The notes: generated from the sequence alone by a model not told the origin. DNA of 64,000 bases from Oribacterium sp. C9 (GCF_002007235.1 NZ_MUHW01000008.1:1-64000), one strand, 5' to 3'. Shown: positions 1 through 9,375, counted from the stretch's first letter. Numbers and translations are program-made.

Positions 1-151
<151 letters not shown>

Positions 152-499
152 TATCCGTGTTTCCGAAGGAAATTCGGATGCCGCCCAGCCGGCGAGGCTG
201 GTTTCGGCTTTAGCCGAAATCAAACGAAAATGCCTGCGCAAAGCGCATTCAAATGGCATTTTCTCTGATTTCATGTTAAGAGATTTCTCTCTTTAAGTTC
301 ATCCCGTTCAGAACTCACTAGCTTAGCTTGTTCTGTCCGTTATTCTTTACTGCGAATAAATTCGCTTGACCTCTTTGGTCGCTGAAAAATTCAAATTTCT
401 TAGAATCTTCAGGGTCTGTGTATTAATCGATCTTTGATTTTCAAGGTTCTGAGCTGTTTCAGAGAAGCTTTTGTTCTGCTCTCTTGCGACAGCTCAGTT
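152..499 (-). other. rRNA operon leader with several hairpins
   Basis: This is the transcribed leader between the rRNA promoter and the 16S 5' end. No coding region is seen. On the minus strand it can form several small hairpins: AAAATGCC/GGCATTTT enclosing TGCGC/GCGCA near 227-262, TTCGGCT/AGCCGAA near 203-219, CAGCC/GGCTG near 187-201, and CCGAA/TTCGG near 163-177. Such helices are usual substrates for rRNA processing and antitermination, but no specific boxA or RNase III site is claimed. Confidence 0.6.
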
Positions 500-528
500 A
501 ATATAACAATTCCTGTTCCGATTGTCAA
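500..528 (-). promoter_or_regulatory. rRNA operon promoter
   Basis: On the minus strand a perfect -35 box TTGACA (528-523) is followed by a 17-bp spacer and a -10 box TATATT (505-500). This is a near-consensus housekeeping promoter pointing at the 16S gene, as expected for a stable RNA operon. The start of transcription would be near 493. Confidence 0.85.
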
Positions 529-571
529 ACCTTTTTTTAATATTTTTTTATTTTTTATCAGCCGTATCTTC

Positions 572-1141
572 TCAGGCTGTTTCTTCCACCTTTTTTTCTT
601 TGTGGCGGGCTGTCTGCTCTGCTATAGAATTCCTGAGTCTCTCAGCCTTCTTCGCCCTTAACATACCCACATAATTGGAACAGATCGTAAGTACATCAAA
701 AACAGCCGCAGCAATATTCATAAGTGCGATATCATAGATCAGCCACATTATCTGGCATGCACTCAAGACTATCTTGAGAGTACTTTCCTTCTTGGTATCT
801 ATAAGACCTGTATATAGAACAGCCGAAATAATGGGCAGTAATTCCACCCATCTGAAACCGTTAATATAAAGGAACACTGATGAAACCACCACCTGAAGCC
901 CGACAAAGAACATCTTCCATCCTTTGGTGAGATCACGTTTCAATATAAAAATATTTCTGATGACACTTATGACATTAGCGATAAAACCTGATGCACCACC
1001 AAGCACGAGATTACCCACTCCCATGATAAGGAACTGGACATTCTGTCCGATGAGAATATATCTGCGCTGATGTACGAAGCCTATTCCCACCATGAGCAGC
1101 GAGCCGATCAGGCCCAAAACATTACCAATAATTAAATTCAT
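572..1141 (-). CDS. YgjV-family inner membrane protein
   Basis: The 189-residue product has the features of the YgjV (Imp-YgjV) family. These are about six short hydrophobic segments, an N-terminal GLIGSLLMVGIGF helix, and a VISVIRNIFILKR-type stretch between helices. The cytoplasmic tail is charged (KKAERLR...KEKKVEE). The family has no firmly established biochemical role. The start ATG at 1141 is preferred over an upstream TTG because GGAG lies six bases before it. The gene begins only 11 bases after the lipoprotein gene upstream on the same strand, so the two are probably cotranscribed. Its 3' end lies about 40 bp from the rRNA promoter, reading towards it. Confidence 0.8.
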   Translation of the reverse strand: MNLIIGNVLGLIGSLLMVGIGFVHQRRYILIGQNVQFLIMGVGNLVLGGASGFIANVISVIRNIFILKRDLTKGWKMFFVGLQVVVSSVFLYINGFRWVELLPIISAVLYTGLIDTKKESTLKIVLSACQIMWLIYDIALMNIAAAVFDVLTICSNYVGMLRAKKAERLRNSIAEQTARHKEKKVEETA

Positions 1142-1152
1142 AAAATCTCCAT

Positions 1153-2307
1153 TCAATGCAATTGTGCCGATCTGTCCTGAACCACACTTGTGACATGGTT
1201 TTCAGAAGAAATCATCGCCATGGCGGCATCCATCTGCGCCTGTGTAGTCGCATCCGTCAACGCCATCGCATACATATTAAAATTCGGGTAATCATAAACA
1301 AGTCTCAGGTTGTACTTGGTCCTGAGGTAATTCAGTTCACTGGGATCCAGCTTCTCATCTACAGTTATCAGCACGACGTTTGTAAATGTCTCTGTCGGAG
1401 CATTCGTCGCCGAATAAGCCGAAGTCTGCGCTTCAGTTGTTGCAGGAGCTGTCGCCGCAGGTGCAGTCGCCACAGGTGTAGTTATCACCGGAGCTGTCAC
1501 TACAGGCGCAGTAGTTTCCGCAATACTTTCAGTAACAGGAGGAACGATCGCTGCTGTCGTTGTTTCAGGAATGCTCATAGTCTCCAGTATGGATCTCAGC
1601 AGGTTCTCGTCCGTCTGTAATCCCTCATAAACTACAGCTTCAGTCTCATCGGTCTCACCCGACTCCGACTCGCCGACTATATCGATAACAGCATTGCCAT
1701 CCGCATCTGTCTCGCCGGTTGTCTCTCCCTCCGCAACGGTCTCGCTGGCATCAGGAAGCACTCCCTCTATTCCTTTACGCATCATCTCCCATTTTTCTTT
1801 GATCCTTGCGCTATTGACAAGCTGTTTTGCTGCATCCAGATCTCCTGCATCCTCCAGCTTGTTGCTTATAGAATAAAAGTCATAAAGGATGGTATCCGTG
1901 TAATAATCGACTCCGCCCCAGGTCTCCAAAAATCCGGCTTTATCTATATCGCTTAGGGAATCATAAAATTCCAGAGTCACTGGACTCACGATACTCAGGG
2001 TATAATCACCTTCGTTTGCAAGCTGAAGCATTCGCACCGCCTGGTGCAGCGTTTTCAGAGACGCACCGGATGTCCCCTTGATTCCCATGAAACTGTTCAG
2101 TCGCTCTCTGAGAGCCTCCTTCAGAGCCGCTTCCCCCATAAGGTTTTGCGTTTCAGGAACAGTTTCTGCCTTTATCTCTTTTTTCTTCACAGACTTTGTC
2201 TCTGACACTTTTTTCGTTTCATTAACATAAGTTTTTTTAGTGCCACAGGCATTTAAGCAAACCACCGATAACATCATCACCAACGGCAATATATATCTTT
2301 TCTTCAT
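1153..2307 (-). CDS. Predicted lipoprotein with Thr/Pro/Ala-rich linker
   Basis: The 384-residue product begins with a lipoprotein signal peptide (MKKRYILPLVMMLSVV, lipobox LNAC with Cys21). An alpha-helical region follows at about residues 55-190, then an acidic stretch, then a low-complexity linker of repeated TAPV/ATAPA/TTE units at about 250-310. The last ~75 residues form a compact alpha/beta unit (VVLITVDEKLDPSEL ... VTSVVQDRSAQL). This resembles the inhibitor-I9/propeptide-like fold of subtilases, although no protease domain is attached. The start at 2307 has GGAG seven bases upstream. The function is unknown; anchoring to the outer face of the membrane is the safe inference. Confidence 0.7.
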   Translation of the reverse strand: MKKRYILPLVMMLSVVCLNACGTKKTYVNETKKVSETKSVKKKEIKAETVPETQNLMGEAALKEALRERLNSFMGIKGTSGASLKTLHQAVRMLQLANEGDYTLSIVSPVTLEFYDSLSDIDKAGFLETWGGVDYYTDTILYDFYSISNKLEDAGDLDAAKQLVNSARIKEKWEMMRKGIEGVLPDASETVAEGETTGETDADGNAVIDIVGESESGETDETEAVVYEGLQTDENLLRSILETMSIPETTTAAIVPPVTESIAETTAPVVTAPVITTPVATAPAATAPATTEAQTSAYSATNAPTETFTNVVLITVDEKLDPSELNYLRTKYNLRLVYDYPNFNMYAMALTDATTQAQMDAAMAMISSENHVTSVVQDRSAQLH

Positions 2308-2365
2308 AAAATTCTCCATTACTATGACAATGTATATGAATTTTATCTTTTTTACAAAATAAATA

Positions 2366-2397
2366 ATCTCATGTCAAGATTCTTCTTAACATGAGAT
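2366..2397 (-). terminator. Hairpin terminator after the NifX-like gene
   Basis: ATCTCATGT and ACATGAGAT form a 9-bp stem. On the minus strand it is followed by an AT-rich run (TATTTATTTTG). It lies about 95 bp after the stop of the NifX-like gene and before the lipoprotein start. Confidence 0.6.
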
Positions 2398-2491
2398 CAT
2401 TTTAATATTCTGTTTTTAATTACGCCTGTCATATAACAGATAAATTTTAATTTTCTGTCATTCTGATAGCAGCTGCCTTTCCGGGCAAAAA

Positions 2492-2836
2492 TCAGTGTAC
2501 GGTCAAAAGATCATCTTCAAGCATACCGGCAAGATACTTGATGATAGCATCATCCGCCTTTCCCTTCACGCCGGCATATACATCGATGGAAAGACCTTCC
2601 TCCTCGATCTTGTCAACAACTCCAGGGCCCATACCCTCAGAAATAATAACACTTACGTCGTTCTGAACCATAGCCTCCAGCTTTTGTCCTCCCTGATCGT
2701 CTCCGGCAGGAAGATAGCCATAGCTTACGATATGATTTTCATCATTAACCTCAAAGACCTTGAAACGTGGACAATGTCCGAACTGCCAATAGATGTTGTC
2801 ATTCTCATTATTAACTGTAATTGCTATTTTCTTCAT
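2492..2836 (-). CDS. NifX/NifB-like dinitrogenase cofactor-binding family protein
   Basis: This 114-residue protein fits the single-domain Nitro_FeMo-Co family, which has an RNase H-like fold related to NifX, NafY and the C-terminus of NifB. It starts MKKIAITVNNENDNIYWQFGHCPRF, where the FG-H-C-F motif is typical. It continues with the VIISEGMGPG loop and the AGVKGKADDAI segment. Family members bind or handle metal clusters, and stand-alone copies in Clostridia have no known substrate. No nif genes are nearby. The start is set at 2836, where GAGGGG sits six bases upstream. An 18-bp palindrome lies just upstream of the ribosome-binding site. Confidence 0.8.
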   Translation of the reverse strand: MKKIAITVNNENDNIYWQFGHCPRFKVFEVNDENHIVSYGYLPAGDDQGGQKLEAMVQNDVSVIISEGMGPGVVDKIEEEGLSIDVYAGVKGKADDAIIKYLAGMLEDDLLTVH

Positions 2837-2863
2837 CTGCATCCCCTCAAATATGCAAAACAT

Positions 2864-2881
2864 GGCTTAATCCATTAAGCC
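2864..2881. promoter_or_regulatory. Perfect palindrome upstream of NifX-like gene
   Basis: GGCTTAAT CC ATTAAGCC is an inverted repeat with 8-bp arms, placed 28 bp before the start codon of the NifX-like gene. It could be an operator or a small leader hairpin. No T-run follows, so it is not a terminator. Confidence 0.4.
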
Positions 2882-2980
2882 GACTACAAATGCAGTTTTC
2901 CGCAAAAACATACCATAAAACTGCTGCTTGAGATATTTATGTGTAATATGTCGGTCAAAAATGCCAAAAATATTACCAAA

Positions 2981-3017
2981 AAATAAAAAACAGATGACCC
3001 GTAAACCGGATCATCTG
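2981..3017 (-). terminator. Terminator of the alanine symporter gene
   Basis: CAGATGA-CCCG / CCGG-ATCATCTG pairs closely with a TAAA loop. On the minus strand it is followed by TTTTTTATTTTTT. It lies about 20 bp after the symporter stop codon. Confidence 0.85.
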
Positions 3018-3036
3018 CTTCAAGCCGCATAAAACC

Positions 3037-4431
3037 TTACTTTTTCCCAAAATATTCTTTTGTAAGTTCAACCACCTTAGGTGACAGAATAAGTAACGCT
3101 ATAAGGTTGGGTACTGCCATAAGAGCATTGGCGGTGTCCGCTATCTGCCATACGAGACTGAGCTGAACTGTTGCACCTACCACCACAAACATAACGTATA
3201 TCGCCTGATATACAAGTATCGCTTTAGTTCCAAAAATGAACTCCATGCATCTTGCTCCATAGAGGCTCCATGAGAGCAGGGTGGAACATGCGAAAAGGGT
3301 GATACATGAGGCAATGATTATAGATGCCATCCTGCTTCCAAAGGTTACACCAAAAGCCATAATAGTCAGATCTGTACCCGCAGACTTTCCATAGAAACCT
3401 TCTGCGCAGCCTGAAATAAGTACGGCAACTGCTGTCAGTGTACAGATAACTATGGTATCCATAAACACCTCAAAGACTCCATACATAGCCTGATGTACAG
3501 GATGATCAACATCCGCAGCCGCATGAGCTATAGGTGCAGTACCGAGACCTGCCTCATTGGAGAAGATACCTCTTCCGAAGCCTGCCTTTGCAGCCTGCTG
3601 TATACCTACACCCACGAGTCCTCCGCTGATAGAAGCTGGCTGAAAAGCGCCCTTTATTATCATTGAAAATACATAACCCAGAGAACCTATATGCGTCACA
3701 ACCACAATAATACAAGCGATAATGTATACGCACGCCATGACAGGAACCAGCTTTTCGGTAACATTACCGATACGCTGCATTCCGCCGAAAAGCACCAGAA
3801 TGGTAAGCACAGCTCCAACTATGCCGATCACCATGTATATTCTCTGCATATCGTCCCCTGAAATCTCAGGATAAAACGAACGAACGACAGCTCCGATAGA
3901 TGTCGCAATAGTGTTGATCTGAGTCATATTTCCTGTTCCAAGAGCCGCTACAGCTCCGAAGCAGGAGAATATCAAACCGAGCCACTTCCAATCCTTTCCG
4001 AGACCGTTCTGAATGTAGTACATGGGTCCGCCTACATAATCTCCCTTTTCATTCACTTCACGATAATGAACAGCAAGGATGATCTCAGCATATTTTGTAC
4101 ACATTCCAAAGAGAGCTGCTATCCACATCCAGAATATCGCTCCCGGTCCTCCGAGAGATATAGCTCCCGCTACTCCCGCGATGTTACCTGTACCTACCGT
4201 ACCCGCAAGCGCTGTAGTAAGAGCCTGTATAGGTGTAAGCGCACCGTCCTGGCTCTTCTTTCTCTCAAACAGTCTGCCAAGAGTGTTTTTCATGATATGA
4301 CCAAACTGGGCAAACTGAAGAAAATCGAGTCTTACGGTAAGAAATATGCCTGTTCCTATGAGAAGCACCAGTGTTGGCACGCCCCAGACAAAAGAATTAA
4401 GAGAATCCGAAATGCTATAAATTAGTTCCAC
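3037..4431 (-). CDS. Sodium:alanine/glycine symporter (AGCS family)
   Basis: The 464-residue membrane protein matches the alanine or glycine:cation symporter (AGCS) family, which imports small neutral amino acids with Na+. It shows the GIFLTVRLDFLQF segment after helix 1 and the family signature region ALAGTVGTGNIAGVAGA. The GGPMYYIQNGLG and GIFSNEAGLGTAPIAHA motifs are also present. The start is taken as GTG at 4431, because GAGGAG lies seven bases upstream; the resulting N-terminus is MELIYSISDSLNSFVWG. The gene is monocistronic, with an extended -10 promoter upstream and a strong terminator downstream. Confidence 0.92.
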   Translation of the reverse strand: MELIYSISDSLNSFVWGVPTLVLLIGTGIFLTVRLDFLQFAQFGHIMKNTLGRLFERKKSQDGALTPIQALTTALAGTVGTGNIAGVAGAISLGGPGAIFWMWIAALFGMCTKYAEIILAVHYREVNEKGDYVGGPMYYIQNGLGKDWKWLGLIFSCFGAVAALGTGNMTQINTIATSIGAVVRSFYPEISGDDMQRIYMVIGIVGAVLTILVLFGGMQRIGNVTEKLVPVMACVYIIACIIVVVTHIGSLGYVFSMIIKGAFQPASISGGLVGVGIQQAAKAGFGRGIFSNEAGLGTAPIAHAAADVDHPVHQAMYGVFEVFMDTIVICTLTAVAVLISGCAEGFYGKSAGTDLTIMAFGVTFGSRMASIIIASCITLFACSTLLSWSLYGARCMEFIFGTKAILVYQAIYVMFVVVGATVQLSLVWQIADTANALMAVPNLIALLILSPKVVELTKEYFGKK

Positions 4432-4463
4432 TTTTACACTCCTCAGCTTTAAAGTACTAAAAG

Positions 4464-4472
4464 AATATAGCA
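4464..4472 (-). promoter_or_regulatory. Extended -10 promoter of the symporter gene
   Basis: On the minus strand TGC-TATATT gives a TGn extended -10 element 33 bp before the GTG start. No good -35 box is visible at the usual distance, which is common for extended -10 promoters. Confidence 0.5.
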
Positions 4473-4535
4473 CACTTTATTCTTAACTCCTAATTAAAAA
4501 CATACTGATTTTCAATTTTCATCCACTGTTTACGC

Positions 4536-6284
4536 TCAGTCCGAACCCTTTATCTCCGAAAGCTCTTCAGAATAGGTTTCCCAATCCTCATATAGCTTTC
4601 CGAGTCTTTCATCATTCACCTCATGCTCCTTGTGAAGCTCCATGAGTCGTCCGACATCTGCAGCAATAGACGGGTCCTGATAAGCTTCATCCAACTCTTC
4701 ATTGCGAGCCTCAAGCTTCTGGATCTCTTCTTCCGTAGCCTTCAGAGATCTCTCAAGCTTCTGGATATTTTTCTTGAGCTCCTTCTGCATCTCCCAGTCT
4801 ATCTTCTGCTCTGACTTAACCTCAGGCACAAAAGCCGGAGCCCCTGCCTGAGCAGAGCTCCTGGAACCCGAAGAAGATGCATCACCATATCTTCTAACAT
4901 CCTCTTTCTTTTCAAGATAGTAATCATAGTTTCCGATATAGTTGTCAAAGCGATTCTCAAAAAGCTCAAGAATACGTGTAGATGTCTTATTGATGAAATA
5001 TCGGTCATGGGAAACATAGAGGACTGTGCCCTCATAGTTGTTGATGGCATCTTCCAGTACTTCTCGTCCCTGTATATCCAGATGGTTCGTGGGCTCATCC
5101 AGAATGAGGAAATTGGCATTACTAAGCATAAGCTTTGCAAGTGACACTCTTCCCTGCTCTCCACCGCTCAGATCTCCGATACGCTTATAAACGTCCTCTC
5201 CTCTGAAGAGGAAGGCCGCAAGAACATTACGCACCTTCGTGTTGTTAAGATACGGATAATCATCCTGAATTTCATCGAAGATAGTCTTCTCCATATGAAG
5301 CACAGCATGCTCCTGATCATAGTAACCGATTTCAACATTGGTACCCAGCTTGAAGCTGCCTGTATCCGCAGAAAGCTGCTCATTGAGGATCTTAAGGAGT
5401 GTTGTCTTTCCTGTTCCGTTCGCACCTATTACGGCAACATGTTCACCTCGCTTTATCTCGAAAGAGATGTTGGAGAACAATGTCTTATCCTCGAATGCTT
5501 TGCTCAGATCCTTGACAGAAAGCACATCATTACCGGACTGCACATTAGGTGTCAGCGCAAGACGCATCTCGTTGTCGATCTCCTCCGGCTTATCAAGAAG
5601 TTCCACCTTTGCCAATGCCTTCTCACGGGACTCTGCACGTTTGATAGACTTCTCCCTGTTGAACTGCTTAAGCTTAGTGATAACAGCCTGCTGATGTTGT
5701 ATCTCCTGCTGCTGATTAAGATATGCCTTGAGCTCCGCATCTCTGATAAGCTTCTTCTTTTCCGCATATTCAGTGTAGTTGCCCTTGTACATTCTAGCCT
5801 TGCCGTTATCGAGATCGATGATCTTTGTCACCACATGATCAAGGAAATATCTGTCATGAGAAACCAGAAGAGCAGCTCCGTCATATCTTTTGAGAACCTT
5901 TTCAAGCCATTGAATAGAGTCGATATCCAGATGGTTGGTAGGCTCGTCCAGAATGAGAAGATCCGGTTTATCCTGAAGAATCTCTTCAAGTCTCTTTCTG
6001 GTCTTCTGTCCTCCGGAAAGAGTATCAAAATCCTCAAGTCCTGTCTCTATGTCAGCATGCTGCTGAGCAAGGTAGCCCATCTTTTTATCCTTTGAAAATG
6101 CGATAACAGTCTGACTGTCATCAGGCTCCTCCTGCCCCAGAATACAACGAATAAGAGTTGTCTTACCGGAACCGTTGATTCCGACTATGGCAGCCTTTTC
6201 CTTTTCTTCGATATGGAAGGTCACATCCTTTAAGACCTGTTTTCCTATATAAGTTTTATTTAAATTTGCAATATTAAGTATCAT
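4536..6284 (-). CDS. ABC-F family ATP-binding protein
   Basis: This is a 582-residue protein with two tandem ABC ATPase domains and no membrane segment, the layout of ABC-F ribosome-associated ATPases. Domain 1 has Walker A GINGSGKTT, signature LSGGQKTR and Walker B LLILDEPTNHLD. Domain 2 has GANGTGKTT, LSGGEQGR and FLILDEPTNHLD. A helical interdomain linker (about residues 185-255) joins them. The C-terminal ~90 residues form a predicted coiled coil (EEIQKLEARNEELDEAY). Members range from translation factors (EttA, YdiF, Uup type) to antibiotic-protection proteins; the subgroup cannot be decided here. The ATG at 6284 follows AGGTGAT. It starts nine bases after tex, so the two form an operon. 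Confidence 0.9.
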   Translation of the reverse strand: MILNIANLNKTYIGKQVLKDVTFHIEEKEKAAIVGINGSGKTTLIRCILGQEEPDDSQTVIAFSKDKKMGYLAQQHADIETGLEDFDTLSGGQKTRKRLEEILQDKPDLLILDEPTNHLDIDSIQWLEKVLKRYDGAALLVSHDRYFLDHVVTKIIDLDNGKARMYKGNYTEYAEKKKLIRDAELKAYLNQQQEIQHQQAVITKLKQFNREKSIKRAESREKALAKVELLDKPEEIDNEMRLALTPNVQSGNDVLSVKDLSKAFEDKTLFSNISFEIKRGEHVAVIGANGTGKTTLLKILNEQLSADTGSFKLGTNVEIGYYDQEHAVLHMEKTIFDEIQDDYPYLNNTKVRNVLAAFLFRGEDVYKRIGDLSGGEQGRVSLAKLMLSNANFLILDEPTNHLDIQGREVLEDAINNYEGTVLYVSHDRYFINKTSTRILELFENRFDNYIGNYDYYLEKKEDVRRYGDASSSGSRSSAQAGAPAFVPEVKSEQKIDWEMQKELKKNIQKLERSLKATEEEIQKLEARNEELDEAYQDPSIAADVGRLMELHKEHEVNDERLGKLYEDWETYSEELSEIKGSD

Positions 6285-6293
6285 AATCACCTA

Positions 6294-8468
6294 TTATTTC
6301 TGTGGAACACCCTTCATTGACAGAGAAATCTTTTTACGTTCCTTGTCAACAGAAAGGACTTTGACATTGACGATATCACCGACCTTGACCACGTCAAGAG
6401 GATGCTTTACGTACTTATCAGCGATCTGGGAAATATGTACCAGACCGTCCTGATGTACACCGATATCAACAAATGCGCCGAAATCGATAACATTACGCAC
6501 TGTTCCCGTAAGCACCATATCCGGTGTGAGATCATCAAAATCCAGAACATCAGAACGAAGTACAGGTGCCGGCACGTCCTCTCTTGGGTCACGTCCCGGC
6601 TTCGCAAGCTCCTTTACTATATCGTTCAATGTATACTCGCCTACATTCATTTTCTTCGCGAGTTCAGGTATGGAAGCTTTGATCTCGTGAAGCTTCTTCT
6701 CTATATCCCTCGTGTTTCCATTCTTTATATCCGAAGCATCAAAGCCAAGAAGCTTAAGAAGTTCTCTGGCTGCATCATAACTCTCCGGGTGAACCGAAGT
6801 CATATCCAGAACATCCTGACCGTCTCTTATCCTCAGGAATCCGGCACACTGCTCATAAGCCTTCGGCCCAAGCTTAGGAACCTTAAGAAGCTCCTTTCTG
6901 GATGTGAAGGCGCCATTCTCTTCACGGAATGCCACAATGTTCTTTGCTATGTTTTTGTTTATTCCCGAAACATACTCAAGAAGTGAGAAGGATGCTGTAT
7001 TGACATCAACACCTACTCTGTTAACACAGTCCTCAACCACATTACCGAGCTGTTCACTAAGCTTTGTCTGATTCATATCATGCTGATACTGACCTACACC
7101 GATGGATTTCGGATCGATCTTTACAAGCTCCGCAAGAGGATCCTGAAGACGTCTCGCCATGGATGTGGCAGATCTCTGTCCCACATCAAAGTTAGGAAAC
7201 TCCTCTGTTGCAAGCTTTGAAGCAGAGTAAACAGAAGCACCCGCCTCATTTACGATGACATACTGAACCGGAAGCTTACTCTTCTTGATAAAATCAGCGA
7301 TTATCTGCTCTGATTCTCTGGATGCAGTACCATTTCCGAGAGAAATGATATCAACATGATATTTACGGACAAGTCCCTCTATAACCCTCATGGACTCAGT
7401 CACCTTGTTCTGAGGTGCCGTAGGGAATATAACAGTTGTATCAAGCACCTTACCTGTAGGATCAACCACAGAGATCTTACATCCGGTACGGAATGCAGGG
7501 TCCCATCCAAGAACAGTTTTTCCTATGATAGGCGGCTGCATGAGAAGCTGACCCAGATTCTCTCCGAATACCTTGATAGCTCCGTCCTCTGCCTTCTCCG
7601 TAAGATCATTACGTATCTCAGTTTCGATGGATGGTCCTATAAGGCGCTTATAAGCATCAGCTGCAGCCTCTTCAAGATACTTCGCAGTTTCTTTGTTTCT
7701 GCCTGCACCTATATGGCGGTTCATAAACTTAAGTATCTCCTCTTCAGGAGCTTCGATCTTTACAGTCAGTATCTTCTCGCTCTCACCTCTGTTCATGGCA
7801 AGGATACGATGACCCGGTATCTTTTTAAGAGGTTCTGAATACTCATAGTAGTTTTCATAAACCGTTTTCTCTTCAGCCTGCTTCTTCGTCTTCGCAGAAG
7901 ATACTATAACACCTGATTCATATGTTTTTTTACGTATCCACTCACGAAGACTAGCGCTGTCTGATAATGTCTCTGCGATTATATCCTGTGCCCCTGCAAT
8001 AGCTGTCTTAACATCAGGCACTTCTTTTTCTGTATCTATATACTTCTCTGCCTCCGTAACAACAGATGCTGAAGTTTTACTGGAAACTATAAACACCGCA
8101 AGGGGCTCCAGACCTCTTTCCTTTGCAATCATAGCTCTGGTTCTGCGCTTAGGTTTGTAAGGTCGATAAATATCTTCAAGCTTTACAGCTGTCTCAGCCT
8201 CATCTATCTGCTTTCTGAGTTCATCAGTAAGCTTTCCCTGCTCCTCAATGGAAGCGAGGATAGTGTTCTTACGATCTTCAAGATTACGAAGATACTTTAA
8301 ACGCTCATCAAAAGCACGAAGCACATCATCATGCATAGCGCCTGTAGCTTCCTTACGATATCTGGCGATGAAAGGTATGGTATTTCCTTCATCGATCAGC
8401 TTTATGACTGCTTCAGCATGAACTCTGGTGATACCGAGCTCCTTCGTGATAATTTCAACAATATTCAT
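6294..8468 (-). CDS. tex: Tex, S1 RNA-binding accessory transcription factor
   Basis: The 724-residue product is a full-length Tex/YqgF-HhH-S1 protein. It has an N-terminal helical part (IPFIARYRKEATG), a YqgF-like RNase H-fold core (LGWDPAFRTGCKISVVD) and helix-hairpin-helix motifs (NIAKNIVAFREENGAF). A C-terminal S1 domain follows (GTVRNVIDFGAFVDIG to KKISLSMKG). Tex binds nucleic acid and is linked to transcription and virulence in other bacteria. The ATG at 8468 gives the conserved MNIVEIITKELG start; GAGG lies 11 bases upstream. It is the first gene of an operon with the ABC-F gene and is divergent from the kinase-like gene. Confidence 0.95.
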   Translation of the reverse strand: MNIVEIITKELGITRVHAEAVIKLIDEGNTIPFIARYRKEATGAMHDDVLRAFDERLKYLRNLEDRKNTILASIEEQGKLTDELRKQIDEAETAVKLEDIYRPYKPKRRTRAMIAKERGLEPLAVFIVSSKTSASVVTEAEKYIDTEKEVPDVKTAIAGAQDIIAETLSDSASLREWIRKKTYESGVIVSSAKTKKQAEEKTVYENYYEYSEPLKKIPGHRILAMNRGESEKILTVKIEAPEEEILKFMNRHIGAGRNKETAKYLEEAAADAYKRLIGPSIETEIRNDLTEKAEDGAIKVFGENLGQLLMQPPIIGKTVLGWDPAFRTGCKISVVDPTGKVLDTTVIFPTAPQNKVTESMRVIEGLVRKYHVDIISLGNGTASRESEQIIADFIKKSKLPVQYVIVNEAGASVYSASKLATEEFPNFDVGQRSATSMARRLQDPLAELVKIDPKSIGVGQYQHDMNQTKLSEQLGNVVEDCVNRVGVDVNTASFSLLEYVSGINKNIAKNIVAFREENGAFTSRKELLKVPKLGPKAYEQCAGFLRIRDGQDVLDMTSVHPESYDAARELLKLLGFDASDIKNGNTRDIEKKLHEIKASIPELAKKMNVGEYTLNDIVKELAKPGRDPREDVPAPVLRSDVLDFDDLTPDMVLTGTVRNVIDFGAFVDIGVHQDGLVHISQIADKYVKHPLDVVKVGDIVNVKVLSVDKERKKISLSMKGVPQK

Positions 8469-8537
8469 CAGCTTGTTTTCCTCTAAAAAAATACATATTA
8501 TGATAAATGATACAAGTGTCATAAATTCGCTTCACAC

Positions 8538-8566
8538 TTGTGTCTGCACAAAAGCTGAGATATACT
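8538..8566 (+). promoter_or_regulatory. Promoter of the uridine-kinase-like gene
   Basis: TTGTGT (8538-8543) and TATACT (8561-8566) are separated by 17 bp and sit about 100 bp before the start codon. Confidence 0.55.
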
Positions 8567-8668
8567 TTCGACACCGTAAATGACGGCAAAATGCCCGGCG
8601 TTCCAGTATCGGCTTTTGAGCCGCGTTTTATTATATCATGGAAAACAGTATTTTTAGGAGAAAACTCA

Positions 8669-9286
8669 ATGGAAATAACAGATATCAAAATGAGACGTTT
8701 TCAACCCGCAGTTGATGCCATAAACGATTTACTCGAAGATGAAGATTACATGGACGAAGAGGTCCTGATGATAGCGATAGACGGACGTTCAGGCAGCGGC
8801 AAAACCACTCTTGCCGAGTTCCTGAGTAAAAAGTTCGATGCGAACGTATTTCATCTGGATGATTTCTTCCTTCAGAGCCACCAGAGAACTGATGAAAGAC
8901 TATCTGAAGTCGGTGGTAATGTGGATTATGAAAGATTTCGTGAAGAAGTACTGATACCTCTATGGTACGGAGATCCTGTTACCTATCGTCCCTTCGACTG
9001 CAAAACGATGGTGATAGACAAAGAAAAAGAACAGATCATAAAACCGAAACGAATAAATATAATCGAGGGTTCATACAGTCAGCACCCATACTTCGGTGAG
9101 CCGTATCAGCTCAGGATATTCTGCGACATCAACGAGGAATCACAGTTAGAAAACATAAAGGCCCGTATCGGGGAAAACAATGAGATCATAGAAAGATTCA
9201 AAAACGAATGGATCCCAAAGGAAGAGGAATATATAAAAGAGAACGATCTCGAAGAAAAAGCAGATGTATATATTTCCTGGAACTGA
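8669..9286 (+). CDS. Uridine kinase-like P-loop protein
   Basis: The 205-residue product has a Walker A loop (AIDGRSGSGKTTL, about residues 37-49), a downstream FHLDDFFL motif like the catalytic Asp region of uridine and phosphoribulokinases, and an IIEGSYSQHP segment resembling the nucleoside-kinase Walker B region. Phosphorylation of a nucleoside or small metabolite is the likely activity, but the substrate cannot be named. The start at 8669 is supported by AGGAG eight bases upstream. It is a single gene with its own promoter and a strong terminator. Confidence 0.85.
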   Translation: MEITDIKMRRFQPAVDAINDLLEDEDYMDEEVLMIAIDGRSGSGKTTLAEFLSKKFDANVFHLDDFFLQSHQRTDERLSEVGGNVDYERFREEVLIPLWYGDPVTYRPFDCKTMVIDKEKEQIIKPKRINIIEGSYSQHPYFGEPYQLRIFCDINEESQLENIKARIGENNEIIERFKNEWIPKEEEYIKENDLEEKADVYISWN

Positions 9287-9338
9287 CTCTCATGATTTGA
9301 GTACCGGAAGCCAGTTAAATAATCAGCTTGAATAGCAT

Positions 9339-9375
9339 GGCGTCTTGTTCTTCATATGAACAGGACGCCTTTTTT
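9339..9375 (+). terminator. Terminator of the kinase-like gene
   Basis: GGCGTCTTGTTC and GAACAGGACGCC form a 12-bp stem with one mismatch, followed by TTTTTT. Confidence 0.9.

Noticed and set aside
434-661. Plus-strand open frame over the rRNA promoter
   Set aside because: It runs through the promoter and the end of the YgjV gene on the opposite strand; the product is a chance hydrophobic string.
1156-1620. Plus-strand open frame of 154 codons opposite the lipoprotein
   Set aside because: It is a mirror of the Thr/Ala-rich repeat codons of the lipoprotein gene; Arg/Cys/Ser-rich output is typical of such antisense frames.
2492-2836. Nitrogen fixation gene
   Set aside because: The family includes NifX, but no nif structural or cofactor genes are nearby, so only a general metal-cluster-binding family call is made.
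5295-6095. Long plus-strand open frame opposite the ABC-F gene
   Set aside because: The minus-strand gene has full domain structure and a ribosome-binding site; the opposite frame has neither.
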